From NCBI GenBank assembly GCA_905221605.1, contig CAJNDS010002612.1, positions 749,436 to 811,435 on the forward strand: a DNA stretch of 62,000 nt. Direction: 5' to 3'. Position 1 is the first letter of the stretch. Every line of letters starts with the position of its first letter. The notes beneath the pieces were generated by a model. That model was not told where the DNA came from. It saw nothing but the letters and a program-made list of their open reading frames with translations, and did no database searches. Shown here one piece after another: positions 30,072 through 38,984 of the stretch. Both the position numbers and the translations under genes were made by a program. This DNA is from Symbiodinium natans. Taxonomy: Eukaryota > Sar > Dinophyceae > Suessiales > Symbiodiniaceae.

Positions 30072-30518
30072 GTTTAGGGTTGAGGGCCAGCTGAGGGTCT
30101 GAGAGCTTAGGGCTTAGGGTTTAGGATTTAGGGTTTAGTTTTTCGGATTTAGGATTTAGGGTTTAGGGTTGGGGGCCTGTTGAGGGTTTGAGAGCTTAGG
30201 GCTTAGGATTTAGGGTTTAGGGTTTTGGATGGGTTTAGGGTTCTGCTTGCATAGGAGGGTGAGACTTTCGAACGCGGCAAAGACCGTGCACAAATCTTAG
30301 AGACTTCCGTTACCACGAAGCACTTACCTTCCTACGTGTAGAGTTTCTAGGGGCTGGGTAGTTAGCCCTTAAATTCCAGCTTCGAGTTTGCTTTTGTTCC
30401 GATACCCTCCCTTGGTGCGGTTTAGGGTTTAGGGTTTAGGGTTTAGGGTGTTTAGACTGCAGGGTCTAGAACTGAGGGTCCCGTCTTTTCGGGTTACGGG
30501 CTGAGGGTCTCCCTTTGA

Positions 30519-30577
30519 GGTACGTGGTCTCCGACCCTATCGACCTGGAGCTGGCCGGGCTGGCATTCTTAGCCTGA
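30519..30577 (+). CDS. terminal exon candidate (YVVSDPIDLELAGLAFLA)
   Basis: 18 codons and TGA 30575. The acceptor is probably TTTGAG|. The composition suggests a beta-strand or membrane-proximal end. Confidence 0.45.
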
Positions 30578-30635
30578 ACTCTGAACCCGACACGGCCCTA
30601 AACCCTAGGTAAAGCAATTGAAGGATTTTCACCGG

Positions 30636-30745
30636 ATCCCCTACTGCCCCCCTCTGTCCTCCCCCTTTTAGGTTCCCCTAAGAATTAAGGCTACCTAGAG
30701 GGGGGGAGGGGTAGTATAGAGGGGGTAGTAGGGAAACCCATGAGG
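30636..30745. mobile_element. inverted-repeat element, family G
   Basis: CCTACTGCCCCCCTCTGTCC and GGGGGGAGGGGTAGTATAGA arms ending GTAGTAGGGAAACCCATGAG. Confidence 0.65.
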
Positions 30746-31097
30746 TTCAGGTTTCAGGCATTCCGTTGATTTGGACACAGGTGTTTCGTTCCATGGCTTG
30801 AAATGCTAGGCAACCCTGGAGAGCCCCCTAAACCCTAAACCCTGAACCCTGAACCCTGAACCCTAAACCCTAAACCCAAACCCTAAACCCCCTGAACCCT
30901 AAGCCCCTTAAGCCATTGGAATTCTTCGTGGGACCTCTATGACCTCTAAAGCCCCGGTTCGCCTAAACCCTAAGCCCGCCCTAAACCCCTGAACCCACCC
31001 TACCGGTCTAGGGTTTAGGGTTTAGGGTTTAGGGTTTAGGGTTTAGGGTTTAGGGTCCCCCCAAAACCCAAACCCAAACATCTGGGTATCTACACAG

Positions 31098-31182
31098 GGG
31101 TCTATGGCCACCCTGAACTGTCAGCGTGTGAGCAAAGGCTGCGGTTTTCTCTCGACCGGGGGCGCCGAAGAGCCTAGAGCAG
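31098..31182 (+). CDS. exon, 28 codons (MATLNCQRVSKGCGFLSTGG)
   Basis: Acceptor CTACACAG|, donor AGAGCAG|GTGTTTAGGG. The reading ends AEEPRA. The intron starts with a heptamer-like GTGTTTAGGG. Confidence 0.55.
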
Positions 31183-31579
31183 GTGTTTAGGGTTTAGGGT
31201 TTAGGGTTTGGGGTTTAGGGTTTGGGGTTTAGGGATTCCAGGGTGCCGGACTCGGGGGTGTAGGGCTTAGGGCTCACGGATGAGGCGCCTAAAATGAGTT
31301 ACCATAGCAGGGTCACATAGCAAATAATGCAGTATAGTATTCCTACTCGTGCATGTTGATGGAAGTTCCTGAACAAGAACTGAGCAGTAGACAGTCCGCA
31401 GCCCGGACAGTCACACAGCGACAACTGCAGACAACTTCCAGCAACTAAGCCAAGAAGCACTGTGCGGCTGCGCGCAGCGTCTTCGAAGTACCATGAGAGG
31501 CATCCGCACTTAGTTCTTGCACTCGCACTGCTGCAACGAAGGCATGAGCGACGGTTGACATGATTTCCGTGCAGGACTC

Positions 31580-31592
31580 AGGCATTCTGGCT
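31580..31592 (+). promoter_or_regulatory. possible relict spliced-leader sequence
   Basis: AGGCATTCTGGCT follows a GTGCAG acceptor-like site 70 bp before the ATG at 31662. It matches 11 of 13 bases of the 3' half of the dinoflagellate spliced leader (AGCCATTTTGGCT). Relict leaders upstream of genes are known in dinoflagellates from re-inserted cDNAs. Weak evidence. Confidence 0.25.
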
Positions 31593-31661
31593 AGATTTGT
31601 TTCTCTTCTAGAGGCCAGTCAGTGGCCAGGATAACGGTCAGGCTCTCGAGGGGCCATTGCC

Positions 31662-31802
31662 ATGCCGCACAAATGGGTGGAAGTCGAAGATGACGAAGCG
31701 CAGGCGCCAAATGCAGTGCCGTCAGATGACGAGTCTGACTGGGGGCCCTGGCGAAGTGAAAGACATCGTGATCGTGATCTTGATGATGCCTCCAAGAAGA
31801 GG
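31662..31802 (+). CDS. probable first exon, acidic protein
   Basis: ATG in a GCCATTGCCATGC context begins MPHKWVEVEDDEAQAPNAVP then SDDESDWGPWRSERHRDRDL and DDASKKR, 47 codons. The low-complexity acidic and then basic composition is typical of a disordered N-terminus. The donor AAGAGG|GTGTAC lies at the edge of the family A element at 31806, so the first intron starts as that element. The next exon in phase could be 32139. Confidence 0.5.
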
Positions 31803-31805
31803 GTG

Positions 31806-31941
31806 TACTTGGAGGTTCAGGGTACTTGCAACCCAGTTATGAGTGTAGTTCTAACCCACTTATAAGCCCCTTAAGTACCCTAACAGGGTTGTAATTGGGT
31901 CAGTCATAACTGGGATAGTAAGTACCATGAACCTCCAAGTA
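31806..31941. mobile_element. inverted-repeat element, family A, at an intron start
   Basis: TACTTGGAGGTTCAGGGTAC and GTACCATGAACCTCCAAGTA are exact-type family A ends. The interior is CCCAGTTATGAGTGTAG / CATAACTGGG. Confidence 0.85.
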
Positions 31942-32037
31942 AGCCTTAAACCCTATAAGGCCTAAACCGTACACCCTAAACCCGAAACCCGGTAGCCTGT
32001 AAGAACCTCCAAGAATAGTGTGTATGGGCTCCATCCT

Positions 32038-32128
32038 AGCCCTAAACCCTAAACCCTAAACCCTAAACCCTAAACCCTAAACCCTAAACCCTAAACCCTA
32101 AACCCTAAACCCTAAACCCTAAACCCTA
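32038..32128. repeat. telomere-type tract (CCCTAAA)
   Basis: Thirteen units directly before the exon at 32139. Confidence 0.95.
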
Positions 32129-32138
32129 GACCTGCCAG

Positions 32139-32199
32139 GAGAATGCTACGCTCGAGAGCTGGATCCGTCTCAGTGCGGTCGAGGCCCTTCCCTCCTGCG
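32139..32199 (+). CDS. exon, 20 codons (ENATLESWIRLSAVEALPSC)
   Basis: Acceptor ACCTGCCAG|, donor CTGCG|GTTCAG. Phase 0 start is compatible with the first exon at 31662. Helical. Confidence 0.55.
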
Positions 32200-32201
32200 G
32201 T

Positions 32202-32345
32202 TCAGGGTTTAGGGTTGAGGGTTTAGGGTTTGGGGTTCAGGGTTTAGGGTTTAGGGTTTAGGGTTGAGGGTTTAGGGTTCAGGGTTTAGGGTTTAGGGTT
32301 GAGGGTTTCGGGTTTAGGGTTTAGGGTTTAGGGTTTAGGGTTTAC
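32202..32345. repeat. telomere-type tract (TTTAGGG, with TTGAGGG)
   Basis: About twenty units, with TTGAGGG and TTCAGGG variants recurring. Confidence 0.95.
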
Positions 32346-32460
32346 ATAGGGGGTTTAGGGTTTACTTGGAGTTTCAAGGGGCTTACTAACTAGTTAATGT
32401 AGGGGTCGGAATAATTGCTAATAGCATTCCCTTCTGCTCAATTGAAAATTAGACTACAAT

Positions 32461-32613
32461 ACCCCCCCCCCCCCCCCCCAAACCCTATTCTAATTATTCA
32501 GGCCCCAATATTAGGTGCCCGGTATTGACCTGCTTGTCGGGCCTCTTTACTCTGCCTTATGCCGTGGTGTTAGGGGTTTTTTCTGACTGGAGGGGGGGGG
32601 GGGGGGGGGGCAG
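32461..32613. repeat. poly-C run and poly-G run, 110 bp apart
   Basis: About 19 C at 32461-32479 and about 20 G at 32591-32610 could pair as a hairpin. Confidence 0.85.
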
Positions 32614-32836
32614 TCACGACACCCACGACCGAACGCCCAAGCCGACGTGCAAGCCCAACACAAGAAGACCTATTCCCAAACCCCCTCACCCTCAAGAGGA
32701 GTGCAAACCCCAAATCCTTTACTCGGGGGTTTAGGGTTTAGGGTTTAAAACCCCAACCGGAGTGTAAGCCCAAGACCTAGACCCTCGTCTCCAAGACTCC
32801 CGTGCGCTTGCCAAGCTGCCACTTATGGTTTTCTAG

Positions 32837-32895
32837 CACAAGCTCGCCAAACTCAATCGTCTTCGAGCTTTTGAGGCCGTGCACCAACGCACAAA
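32837..32895 (+). CDS. exon of transposase-like gene (HKLAKLNRLRAFEAVHQRT)
   Basis: Acceptor TTTTCTAG|, donor ACAAA|GTTAGGG. It joins in phase with 32945 across a 49-nt all-telomeric intron. Basic helical sequence that may lie before the DDE-type C-terminal part. Confidence 0.6.
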
Positions 32896-32944
32896 GTTAG
32901 GGTTTAGGGTTTAGGGTTTAGGGTTTAGGGTTTAGGGTTTCGAG
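32896..32944 (+). other. intron made entirely of telomere heptamers
   Basis: 49 nt: GTTAGG, five GTTTAGG units, then GTTTCGAG. The GT donor and the AG acceptor both come from (mutated) heptamers, and the phase is preserved between 32895 and 32945 (AA + C). The length is seven heptamers. Confidence 0.6.
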
Positions 32945-33045
32945 CAAGCTCAAGAGGAAGCCGCGAGGTCTTTCAGGCCTCAGAGGCACACAGATTATTG
33001 ACCGTGCCTGGCAGAACTTGAGAAGCTGGATGCCCAAGAGCTTGG
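32945..33045 (+). CDS. transposase-like exon (ISXO2/IS1595-type C-terminus)
   Basis: 34 codons reading KLKRKPRGLSGLRGTQIIDR then AWQNLRSWMPKSL. The T-x-x-IDR-x-W-x-x-L-x-x-x-x-PK-S pattern resembles the end of ISXO2-like DDE transposase domains (HTNTIDRxWxxLK...P). Donor TTGG|GTTTAGGG is telomeric. It continues in phase at 33200. Assignment from motif memory, unverified. Confidence 0.55.
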
Positions 33046-33199
33046 GTTTAGGGTCTAGGGTCTAGGGTCTAGGGTTTAGGGTTTAGGGTTTAGGGTTTAG
33101 GGTTTAGGGTTTAGGGTTTAGGGTTTAGGGTTTAGGGTTTAGGGTTAACCCTAAACCCTAAGCCCTAAACCCTAAACTTGCCCACCGGATTGAACCCAG
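33046..33199 (+). other. intron formed by a telomeric hairpin
   Basis: Starts GTTTAGGG, has about 13 TTTAGGG/TCTAGGG units, flips at TTTAGGGTTAACCCTAAA to CCCTAAA units, and ends TTGAACCCAG|. The heptamer arms are inverted repeats. 154 nt. Removal joins G to AA, keeping the transposase-like frame. Confidence 0.55.
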
Positions 33200-33252
33200 A
33201 ACTACGCAAGTGGACGTTCCAGTGGTGCTATCGACAACCATGTGCAGGGAAA
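33200..33252 (+). CDS. transposase-like exon (LRKWTFQWCYRQPCAGK)
   Basis: In phase with 33045 it reads ELRKWTFQWCYRQ, which fits the WxWRxN-type tail after the final DDE motif in ISXO2-like proteins. Ends at GGGAAA|GCTTCC (GC donor). An alternative frame (NYASGRSSGAIDNHVQGK) is also open but out of phase. Confidence 0.5.
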
Positions 33253-33285
33253 GCTTCCCGAAGCCCTAAACCCTAAACCCTAAAG

Positions 33286-33321
33286 AGGCAAGTCTTCAAA
33301 ATCAAGCCATCGAAAACCTGA
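33286..33321 (+). CDS. possible terminal exon (RQVFKIKPSKT, stop)
   Basis: After CCCTAAAG| in phase 0 the frame reads RQVFKIKPSKT and stops at 33319. The implied intron 33253-33285 is 33 nt, mostly CCCTAAA. An alternative frame here (EASLQNQAIENLKCRCCAAR) stays open to 33391 and could be a different exon. Confidence 0.35.
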   Translation, partial: RQVFKIKPSKT

Positions 33322-33645
33322 AATGCAGATGCTGTGCAGCACGACAACAAGGCAAGATGTGCTCCAGCCTAGGCTGCAACCTTACACACTTTAGGGTTGA
33401 ATTAGTGCTTAAGCCTAAACCCTGAACTCTGGACCCTAAACCCTAAGCCCTGTAGGTTCGGGGTTGCTTAGGGTTTGCAATACGCTTGTTTGGGGTTTCA
33501 CGGCATGGTGGGTTTTAGGGTTTAGGTTTGCTCTTTTTGCATGCAAAAAAACCTCGTCTCATCCGAACGCACCCCAAGCCCCTAAACCCTAAACCCTAAA
33601 CCCTAAACCCTAAACCCTAAACCCTAAACCCTAAACCCCCGAAAG

Positions 33646-33721
33646 CCTTCAAGGAGATCACCAACATCGTGGCCGACGTTCCTGCCACAGCCAACTCGGA
33701 GTGGAGTGCTGCCTGGCTAGG
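33646..33721 (+). CDS. exon (FKEITNIVADVPATANSEWS)
   Basis: Acceptor CCGAAAG|, donor CTAGG|GTTTAGGG. Reads on AAWLG and joins in phase to 33914-33962 across a purely telomeric intron. Family not recognised. Confidence 0.6.
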
Positions 33722-33925
33722 GTTTAGGGTTTAGGGTTTAGGGTTTAGGGTTTAGGGTTTAGGGTTTAGGGTTTAGGGTTTAGGGCCTTAGGGTTTAGGG
33801 TTTAGGGTTTAGGGTTTAGGGTTTAGGGTTTAGGGTTTAGAGTTTAGAGTTTAGGGTTTAGGGTTTAGGGTTTAGGGTTTAGTGTTAATTATGGTTTAGG
33901 GTTTAGGGTTTAGGGTTGCCTGGCT
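33710..33925. repeat. telomere-type tract with 9-bp flanking direct repeat, intronic
   Basis: TGCCTGGCT at 33710-33718 and 33917-33925 bracket 198 bp of TTTAGGG units. Excision at the duplication or at GT (33722)/AG (33913) keeps the frame either way. Confidence 0.85.
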
Positions 33926-33962
33926 GGTTCTGGATCTCAGACTCCAGAAAACTGAGGATTAG
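33914..33962 (+). CDS. terminal exon (VAWLVLDLRLQKTED, stop)
   Basis: After GGGTTTAG| it continues the frame of 33646-33721 and stops at TAG 33960-33962. Its first codons repeat the last codons of the upstream exon (AWL), as expected if the intron arose by insertion with target duplication. Confidence 0.5.
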
Positions 33963-34049
33963 AGGGTTCAGGGCTTAGGGTTTAGGGCTGAGGGTGTAAA
34001 CTAAGCCCTAAACTCGGAACCGTCGTCGGGGTGAGTTTGCTGTGGTGCC

Positions 34050-34163
34050 CCCCCCCCCCCCCCCCCTAAACCCTAAACCCTAAACCCTAAACCCTAAACC
34101 CTAAACCCTAAACCCTAAACCCTAAACCCTAAACCCTAAACCCTAAACCCTAAACCCTAAACA
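34050..34163. repeat. poly-C plus telomere-type tract (CCCTAAA)
   Basis: 17 C, then fourteen CCCTAAA units, ending directly at an ACAG acceptor. Confidence 0.95.
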
Positions 34164-34164
34164 G

Positions 34165-34229
34165 ATAGCAGTCCGAATCGGGTCCCAGTCCTCCTCACGG
34201 GTGGCCCCAAGAATCGAAGACCTGCGGCA
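34165..34229 (+). CDS. exon (IAVRIGSQSSSRVAPRIEDL)
   Basis: Acceptor CTAAACAG|, a CCCTAAA unit turned into an AG site; donor CGGCA|GTAGGG. A second frame is also open. Confidence 0.45.
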
Positions 34230-34357
34230 GTAGGGGGTAGAATCCTAAACCCGAAACTCCAAGCCCGAAACCCTGGAAAGAGATTCGGGGACCCCTCCCG
34301 AACCCTTCTTCCATTCTACTTGCGCCCTAAAAATCATATAGACTCAATTGGGGTCAG

Positions 34358-34441
34358 CCTGCTGACGAAGTCAGGAAGACTACCTGCCAAAGTTCGCCTG
34401 CGAATCTTTCACTGCATGCGAAGTTCCAGGATGTTTCCCAA
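34358..34441 (+). CDS. exon, 28 codons (LLTKSGRLPAKVRLRIFHCM)
   Basis: Acceptor TGGGGTCAG|, donor CCCAA|GTATTT. Continues RSSRMFP. Basic. Family not recognised. Confidence 0.5.
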
Positions 34442-34536
34442 GTATTTTGGAGCTTCTACGGGCTTAGGGTTTCGGGCTCGGGGGTTTAGGTTTAGGGAGT
34501 CGGGTTTAGGGTTCCAAGGAGTCAGGGTGTAAAAAC

Positions 34537-34599
34537 CTAAACCCTAAACCCTAAACCCTAAACCCTAAACCCTAAACCCTAAACCCTAAACCCTAAACC
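34537..34599. repeat. telomere-type tract (CCCTAAA)
   Basis: Nine units between GTGTAAAAACCT and CTTGCTCTAAGG. Confidence 0.95.
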
Positions 34600-35109
34600 C
34601 TTGCTCTAAGGCTTGGGGGGGCGTTTTCTGCTTGAGTGGTTCCTGGCTTGGGGGCTAGGGTCGACGTTCAGAGTTGAGGGGGTTTGGCTTTTATCGGGGA
34701 AGCCCTCCGTAGGGTTTAGGGTTTAGGGTTTAGGGTTTAGGGTTTTAGGGTTTTAGGGTTTAGAACTTAGGTTTAGGGTTTAGTAAGCCCCGAACACTAA
34801 ACCCTACACCCCAAGCCCAACCCTAAACCTGAAACAATAGGCACCTTTTCCGGGCTCAGTTCTGCAACCCTAACGCGCCAAAACCCTACACCTAAACCCT
34901 AAACTCTAATCCCTAAACTTTAAATCCCCAAACTCCAATGAGACCTTGCGCCGTACCTTTGAAAGGGTTCGCAGCCCAAGTACTTCACGACGAATTTGCT
35001 CTAGGCTCTGTGGAGTTTAGGGTTTCTGAGGCTACACCTGGCTTAGGGCTTAGGGGTTAGGGTAGTTTAGGGCATAGGGTTTGGGGTTTAGGGTTTAGGG
35101 TTAGGGAGG

Positions 35110-36045
35110 CCAATCATAAGTCCGTGCCCGACGTTGATAGTGTAGGTTTTACATCTGGTTCGTAACGACGATAGAAGTACAGATCCAATATGCTTCTGAT
35201 ATTGCATCATTCATATACGTTTATCTTACTACTGTGGTTTCGTGTTGGTGACGTGCTCGGGGAAGTGAATACCAGGCTTTATGCTCATTTGGGTGTTGAT
35301 TCAGGTCATGTAATATGATGCAAAGGTGTTCAAATATGTTTTCACATCATTAAAAAGGCAGCATACAGCAAGCACTTTATGTACACTGCCTTTAACAAAA
35401 GCCTTGAAAACAAGTCTCAAAATCTATCACTATGTTTCTTATATAGCTGCTTCAGCAAAATATTACTAGCACCAGACAGATTCATTCTACGCATACAAAG
35501 ACAATCACATAGACTGAATTCGCCAATGGCACATGATCAAAAGCGCACAGAAAATTGATAGCAAAGACAGAGAAAAATGTCAGACTATGACAAATAGTCA
35601 AGAGTGACCAATGAATATACTTCCCACAAACCAAGTTCAAGCAAACTTGTTTGGACATGAGTTCAGACAGAATTTTTTGCTGCTATTGTGTTTATACTTC
35701 TTGTCAGCACTTTTCCTGGGTCATGTCCCTGCGTGTTCCTAGAGACGTAGAGTATCACCCAAGAAAGTCCTGCAGATATTCCCGCAAAACATCCTTGGAG
35801 TGACTGGAGTGCCTTGGAGTGGCTGGAGTGCCCATGCCCACAGAATCCTGCAGAGAATCAATGTAGTGCCCACCCGAGCGAATCTGGAGAGAGTATCGCA
35901 GAGACTCCCCGAAAAGAATCCCGGAGAGTATCCCTGGAGTGCTCACCCCCAGGGAAGCTGTCAGTTTATTTTCACACATACACTTCGTGTTTTACATCCT
36001 GTTGTATTTCGCATATTGTTGTTTCAAGTATTCATTTTAGTATAT
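35110..36045. other. telomere-free AT-rich island
   Basis: About 930 bp without a single heptamer tract. 35150-35740 is AT-rich and stop-rich. 35800-35950 contains a GGAGTGxCTGGAGTGCC repeat with two open frames. A family C half-element abuts at 36048. Possibly a decayed insertion. No gene recognised. Confidence 0.5.
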
Positions 36046-36047
36046 GT

Positions 36048-36105
36048 CGGGACGTTCCCCCTAATCTAACAGTCCTTAATAGAGATTAAAACAGGGGGGT
36101 AGTGT
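36048..36105. mobile_element. half of a family C element
   Basis: GGGACGTTCCCCCTAATCTAACAGTCCTTAATAGAGATT without the right arm. Confidence 0.6.
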
Positions 36106-36176
36106 GCGCATTTTAGTGTGTAGTTGTGTCGGACGTAACGTTTTGGGTTCGGGCCCACCATCAGAAGAATCCCTGA

Positions 36177-36240
36177 CAAAGCCCTAAACCCTAAACCCTA
36201 AGCCCTAAACCCTAAACCCTAAACCCTAAACCCTAAACCC
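36177..36240. repeat. telomere-type tract (CCCTAAA)
   Basis: Nine units that end in CCCTAAACCCAAG, the acceptor of the next exon-like segment. Confidence 0.95.
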
Positions 36241-36243
36241 AAG

Positions 36244-36276
36244 GATGGCATCATGACGACCTACTGGTCCTCTCAA
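36244..36276 (+). CDS. short exon-like segment (DGIMTTYWSSQ)
   Basis: After AACCCAAG|, donor TCAA|GTCGGG, phase 0 at both ends. Stays open beyond. Confidence 0.4.
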
Positions 36277-36376
36277 GTCGGGTCTGGGCACCAAGCGTCG
36301 AGAGTTCAGGGAGTGTGGAGTCGTTGGTCGCCCCCTAAACCCTAAACCCTAAACCCTAAACGACTTTGGGCTGCAG

Positions 36377-36440
36377 GGTCATGAGTTCGATTACGGGGTC
36401 GGCCTCGCCGACTCATTTGTTGCTTGGGAGCTGAGGCTAG
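36377..36440 (+). CDS. exon, 21 codons (GHEFDYGVGLADSFVAWELR)
   Basis: Acceptor GGGCTGCAG|, donor GGCTAG|GTGACC. Good composition. Family not recognised. Confidence 0.55.
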
Positions 36441-36709
36441 GTGACCCTGGCCCAAAGGGTTCAGGGTCTTGGGTTTAGGTTTTTGGGTTTAGGGTTTAGG
36501 GTTCAGGGTTCAGGGTTTACTGCTGCTACTGGGCAACTCTTTAGGTTTGACAGAAGGGGTCATGGGGTCCAGCCTGAACATCGAACGTAAGCCTCAAAAG
36601 TTTAGGGTTTAAGGTGTAGGGCTAAGGACCTATCCCCAACCTGCAAACCCCAAACAATCAACTTCAATCGAAGATCATCGTTGGCGCGGGGAAGTGGGGC
36701 CTACACTCC

Positions 36710-36812
36710 CTAAACCCTAAACCCTAAACTCTAAACCCTAAACCCTAAACCCTAAACCCTAAACCCTAAACCCTAAACCCTACACCCTAAACCCTAAACC
36801 CTGAACACTAAA
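36710..36812. repeat. telomere-type tract (CCCTAAA)
   Basis: Fourteen units with CTCTAAA and CCCTACA variants. Confidence 0.95.
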
Positions 36813-36905
36813 CGAGGGTTCTGGTCTTCGCCTTGTGTTTGGGGTTCTCTTTTGACCTCGAAGTCCAAGAGTTTAAGGCTTTTTTTAACGTCCAGGTTCG
36901 AACCA

Positions 36906-37018
36906 TAGGCCCTTAGTATGGTCCCTTATCCTTGTTGAAAGAGAAAGGGATCCGAAGTATGGGCCCTATTATTATGTGTACAAGGGGTATATAACAGGGG
37001 ACCCAACTCATGGGCCCA
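36906..37018. mobile_element. repeat element, family E
   Basis: TAGGCCCTTAGTATGGTCCC, AAGGGATCCGAAGTATGGGC and GGGGACCCAACTCATGGGCC. A CCCTAAA tract (37020-37075) abuts it, followed by AAAGGGCCCGTACTTCGGAT, an inverted fragment of the same element. Confidence 0.65.
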
Positions 37019-37161
37019 TACCCTAAACCCTAAACCCTAAACCCTAAACCCTAAACCCTAAACCCTAAACCCTAGAGTTAACCTAAAGGGCCCGTACTTC
37101 GGATCCCCTCTTCCGGGCGGCTTTGGGAGGCTTTGGAGCTTTGGGGGCGTTTCGGGTCTTC

Positions 37162-37337
37162 TTGGAGGTTCATGGTACTTAATAGATAACCCACTTGTAA
37201 CTGTACGTATAAGCCAATTCCAACGTTTTAGGGTTTAGGGTTTAGGGTAACCATACTAGGGCGCTTAAAGGGCTTATAAGTGGGTTGTAAGTACAGTTAT
37301 TTTTTGGGGTGTTATAAGTACCATGTACCTGCAAGTG
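37162..37337. mobile_element. family A element interrupted by telomeric repeats
   Basis: CTTGGAGGTTCATGGTACTT and AAGTACCATGTACCTGCAAG ends. Between the arms, TTTTAGGGTTTAGGGTTTAGGG sits at 37227-37248 in a position without heptamers in other copies. Confidence 0.75.
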
Positions 37338-37377
37338 TGGTTTTCTGCTTCCTGTCCCAAGGACCCGCGGCATTCAG

Positions 37378-37455
37378 ACGCACACCGCAACGCTTTGGCT
37401 GGATCTGGACGGCTTCCAGAATGGTGGGGCCGCCGCCCAGCTCCTTTTACTAGGA
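37378..37455 (+). CDS. exon, 26 codons (THTATLWLDLDGFQNGGAAA)
   Basis: Acceptor GGCATTCAG|, donor TAGGA|GTAGGG, phase 0 at both ends, ends QLLLLG. A beta-strand like TATLWLDLDG would suit an extracellular domain such as the discoidin-like gene downstream. Confidence 0.55.
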
Positions 37456-37628
37456 GTAGGGTTTAGGGTTTAGGGTTTAGGGTTTAGGGATTAGGTTTAG
37501 GGTCAGGGTTTAGGGTTAGGGTTTAGGGTTTACGGTTTACGGTTTAGGGTTTAGGGTTTAGGGTTTAGGTTTTAGGTTTTAGGGTTTAGGGTTTAGGGTT
37601 TCGGGTTTAGGGTTCAGGGTTTAGGGCA
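37456..37628. repeat. telomere-type tract (TTTAGGG), intronic
   Basis: About 24 units with variants, flanked by ACTAGGA at 37449-37455 and 37629-37635 (7-bp direct repeat, modest support). Confidence 0.85.
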
Positions 37629-38195
37629 ACTAGGACTCAGAGTAGGCTCGTATTCCTTTTTTTAGCGGTTGGGTTCCCTTACAACCCCTCCTAAACCAAA
37701 AAGGGCCGTCATTCCAAGGTTACTCCTGGGTCTGGTTTAATGGGGGCAGTCGAAGCACCAACCAAGCCCGATGTTAGCCTACGCCCGAAGGCCCCTGAAA
37801 CATGGCAGCGCATGCCCTAAACCCTAAACCCTAAACCCTAAACCCTAAACCCTAAATCCTAATCCCACCCTTTCAGGGCCCGAGAGGCCTGGACCCTGAC
37901 ACCCTAAGTCCTAAAATCCTAAACCCCAACACCGGCTCCACCCTTCGTGCCCCGAAGCCCCCAAAACCCTAAACCCCAAACCCTAAACCCTAAACCCCAA
38001 ACCCTAAACCCTAAACCCCAGACCCTAAACCCTAAACCCCAAACTCCGAACCCCAAACCCTAAACCCGAAACCCCAAACCCTAAACCCTAAACCCCAAAC
38101 CACCCGAAGGTCAAGGCTTCCCAAAACTAAGCCCTTAACCACCCGAAAGGCGTAGGGTCCTTGGGATCCTTGTGCATTTTTTCCCCCATGGGCTG

Positions 38196-38342
38196 GGTTT
38201 AGGGTTTAGGGTTTGGGGTTTAGGGTTGAGGGTTTGGGTTAGGGTTTAGGGTTTAGGGTTTTGGGTTTTGGGTTTAGGGTTTAGGGTTTTGGGTTTAGGG
38301 TTTAGGGTTTAGGGTCTAGGGTTTAGGGTTTAGGGTTTAGGG
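38196..38342. repeat. telomere-type tract (TTTAGGG/TTTTGGG)
   Basis: About twenty units, next to a family C element. Confidence 0.95.
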
Positions 38343-38343
38343 C

Positions 38344-38428
38344 CTGTCCTCAATGGGAATGCTTGTACTCCCCCTAACATAATCCCCTATTAAGGACTGT
38401 TAGTATGAGGGGGGGGGAACATCCCAAC
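38344..38428. mobile_element. partial family C element
   Basis: GTCCTCAATGGGAATG and GGACTGTTAGTATGAGGGGG. Left terminus replaced by a telomeric tract. Confidence 0.6.
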
Positions 38429-38756
38429 TTATGGGCGTTTCAAGAGGACCATGTCTCTAGGAATCTTTTCAGGGACGATAGAAGACAGCACTGGTAAATG
38501 ATGTGGGTTGCAAGATCCATGATCCCTAGGCTCTTCAAATAACCCGAAATCCCTACTCGCCCAGTCAGCCGTATAGTCCTTGCCAGCCCGAAACCCTCAA
38601 CCCTCACGCCTAAACCCTAAACCCTAGGCGGCCCTAAACCCTAATCCCCAACCCTAAACCCTAAATCCCAAAACCCTAAACAAACCCTAATCCCCAAACC
38701 CTAAACCCTAAATCCTAAACCCTAGCCGTATGACCCTGAAAGCCTTTCAGCCCTAG

Positions 38757-38801
38757 GTGATCATCTACTGGAAGGAGCCGGCCTCTGACTATACCGTCGA
38801 G
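38757..38801 (+). CDS. discoidin-like (F5/8 type C) exon 1
   Basis: After CCCTAG| the frame reads VIIYWKEPASDYTVE, donor GAG|GTGGCC, phase 0. Joined to 39440 it gives DYTVE + VSLDNSSWWTIIEV, the usual beta-strand pair (…YWE..A.DYTIEVS.DG..W..V) of coagulation factor 5/8 type C domains, which bind carbohydrate or phospholipid at the cell surface. Upstream exons unknown. Confidence 0.6.
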
Positions 38802-38984
38802 GTGGCCGTTCCCCCCCCCCTTTTCAACTAAAGGTTTAGGATCGGTCGAGGGTTTAGGGTTTTAGGGTTCCTTGAAGCATTCTGAGGCAGCTGTACGTTT
38901 CCCTAAACCCTAAACCCTCAACCCTAAACCAGCCCAATGTGTTTTTGGCTTCCGTACGATGCATCCCCAAAACCTCATCTGCAG

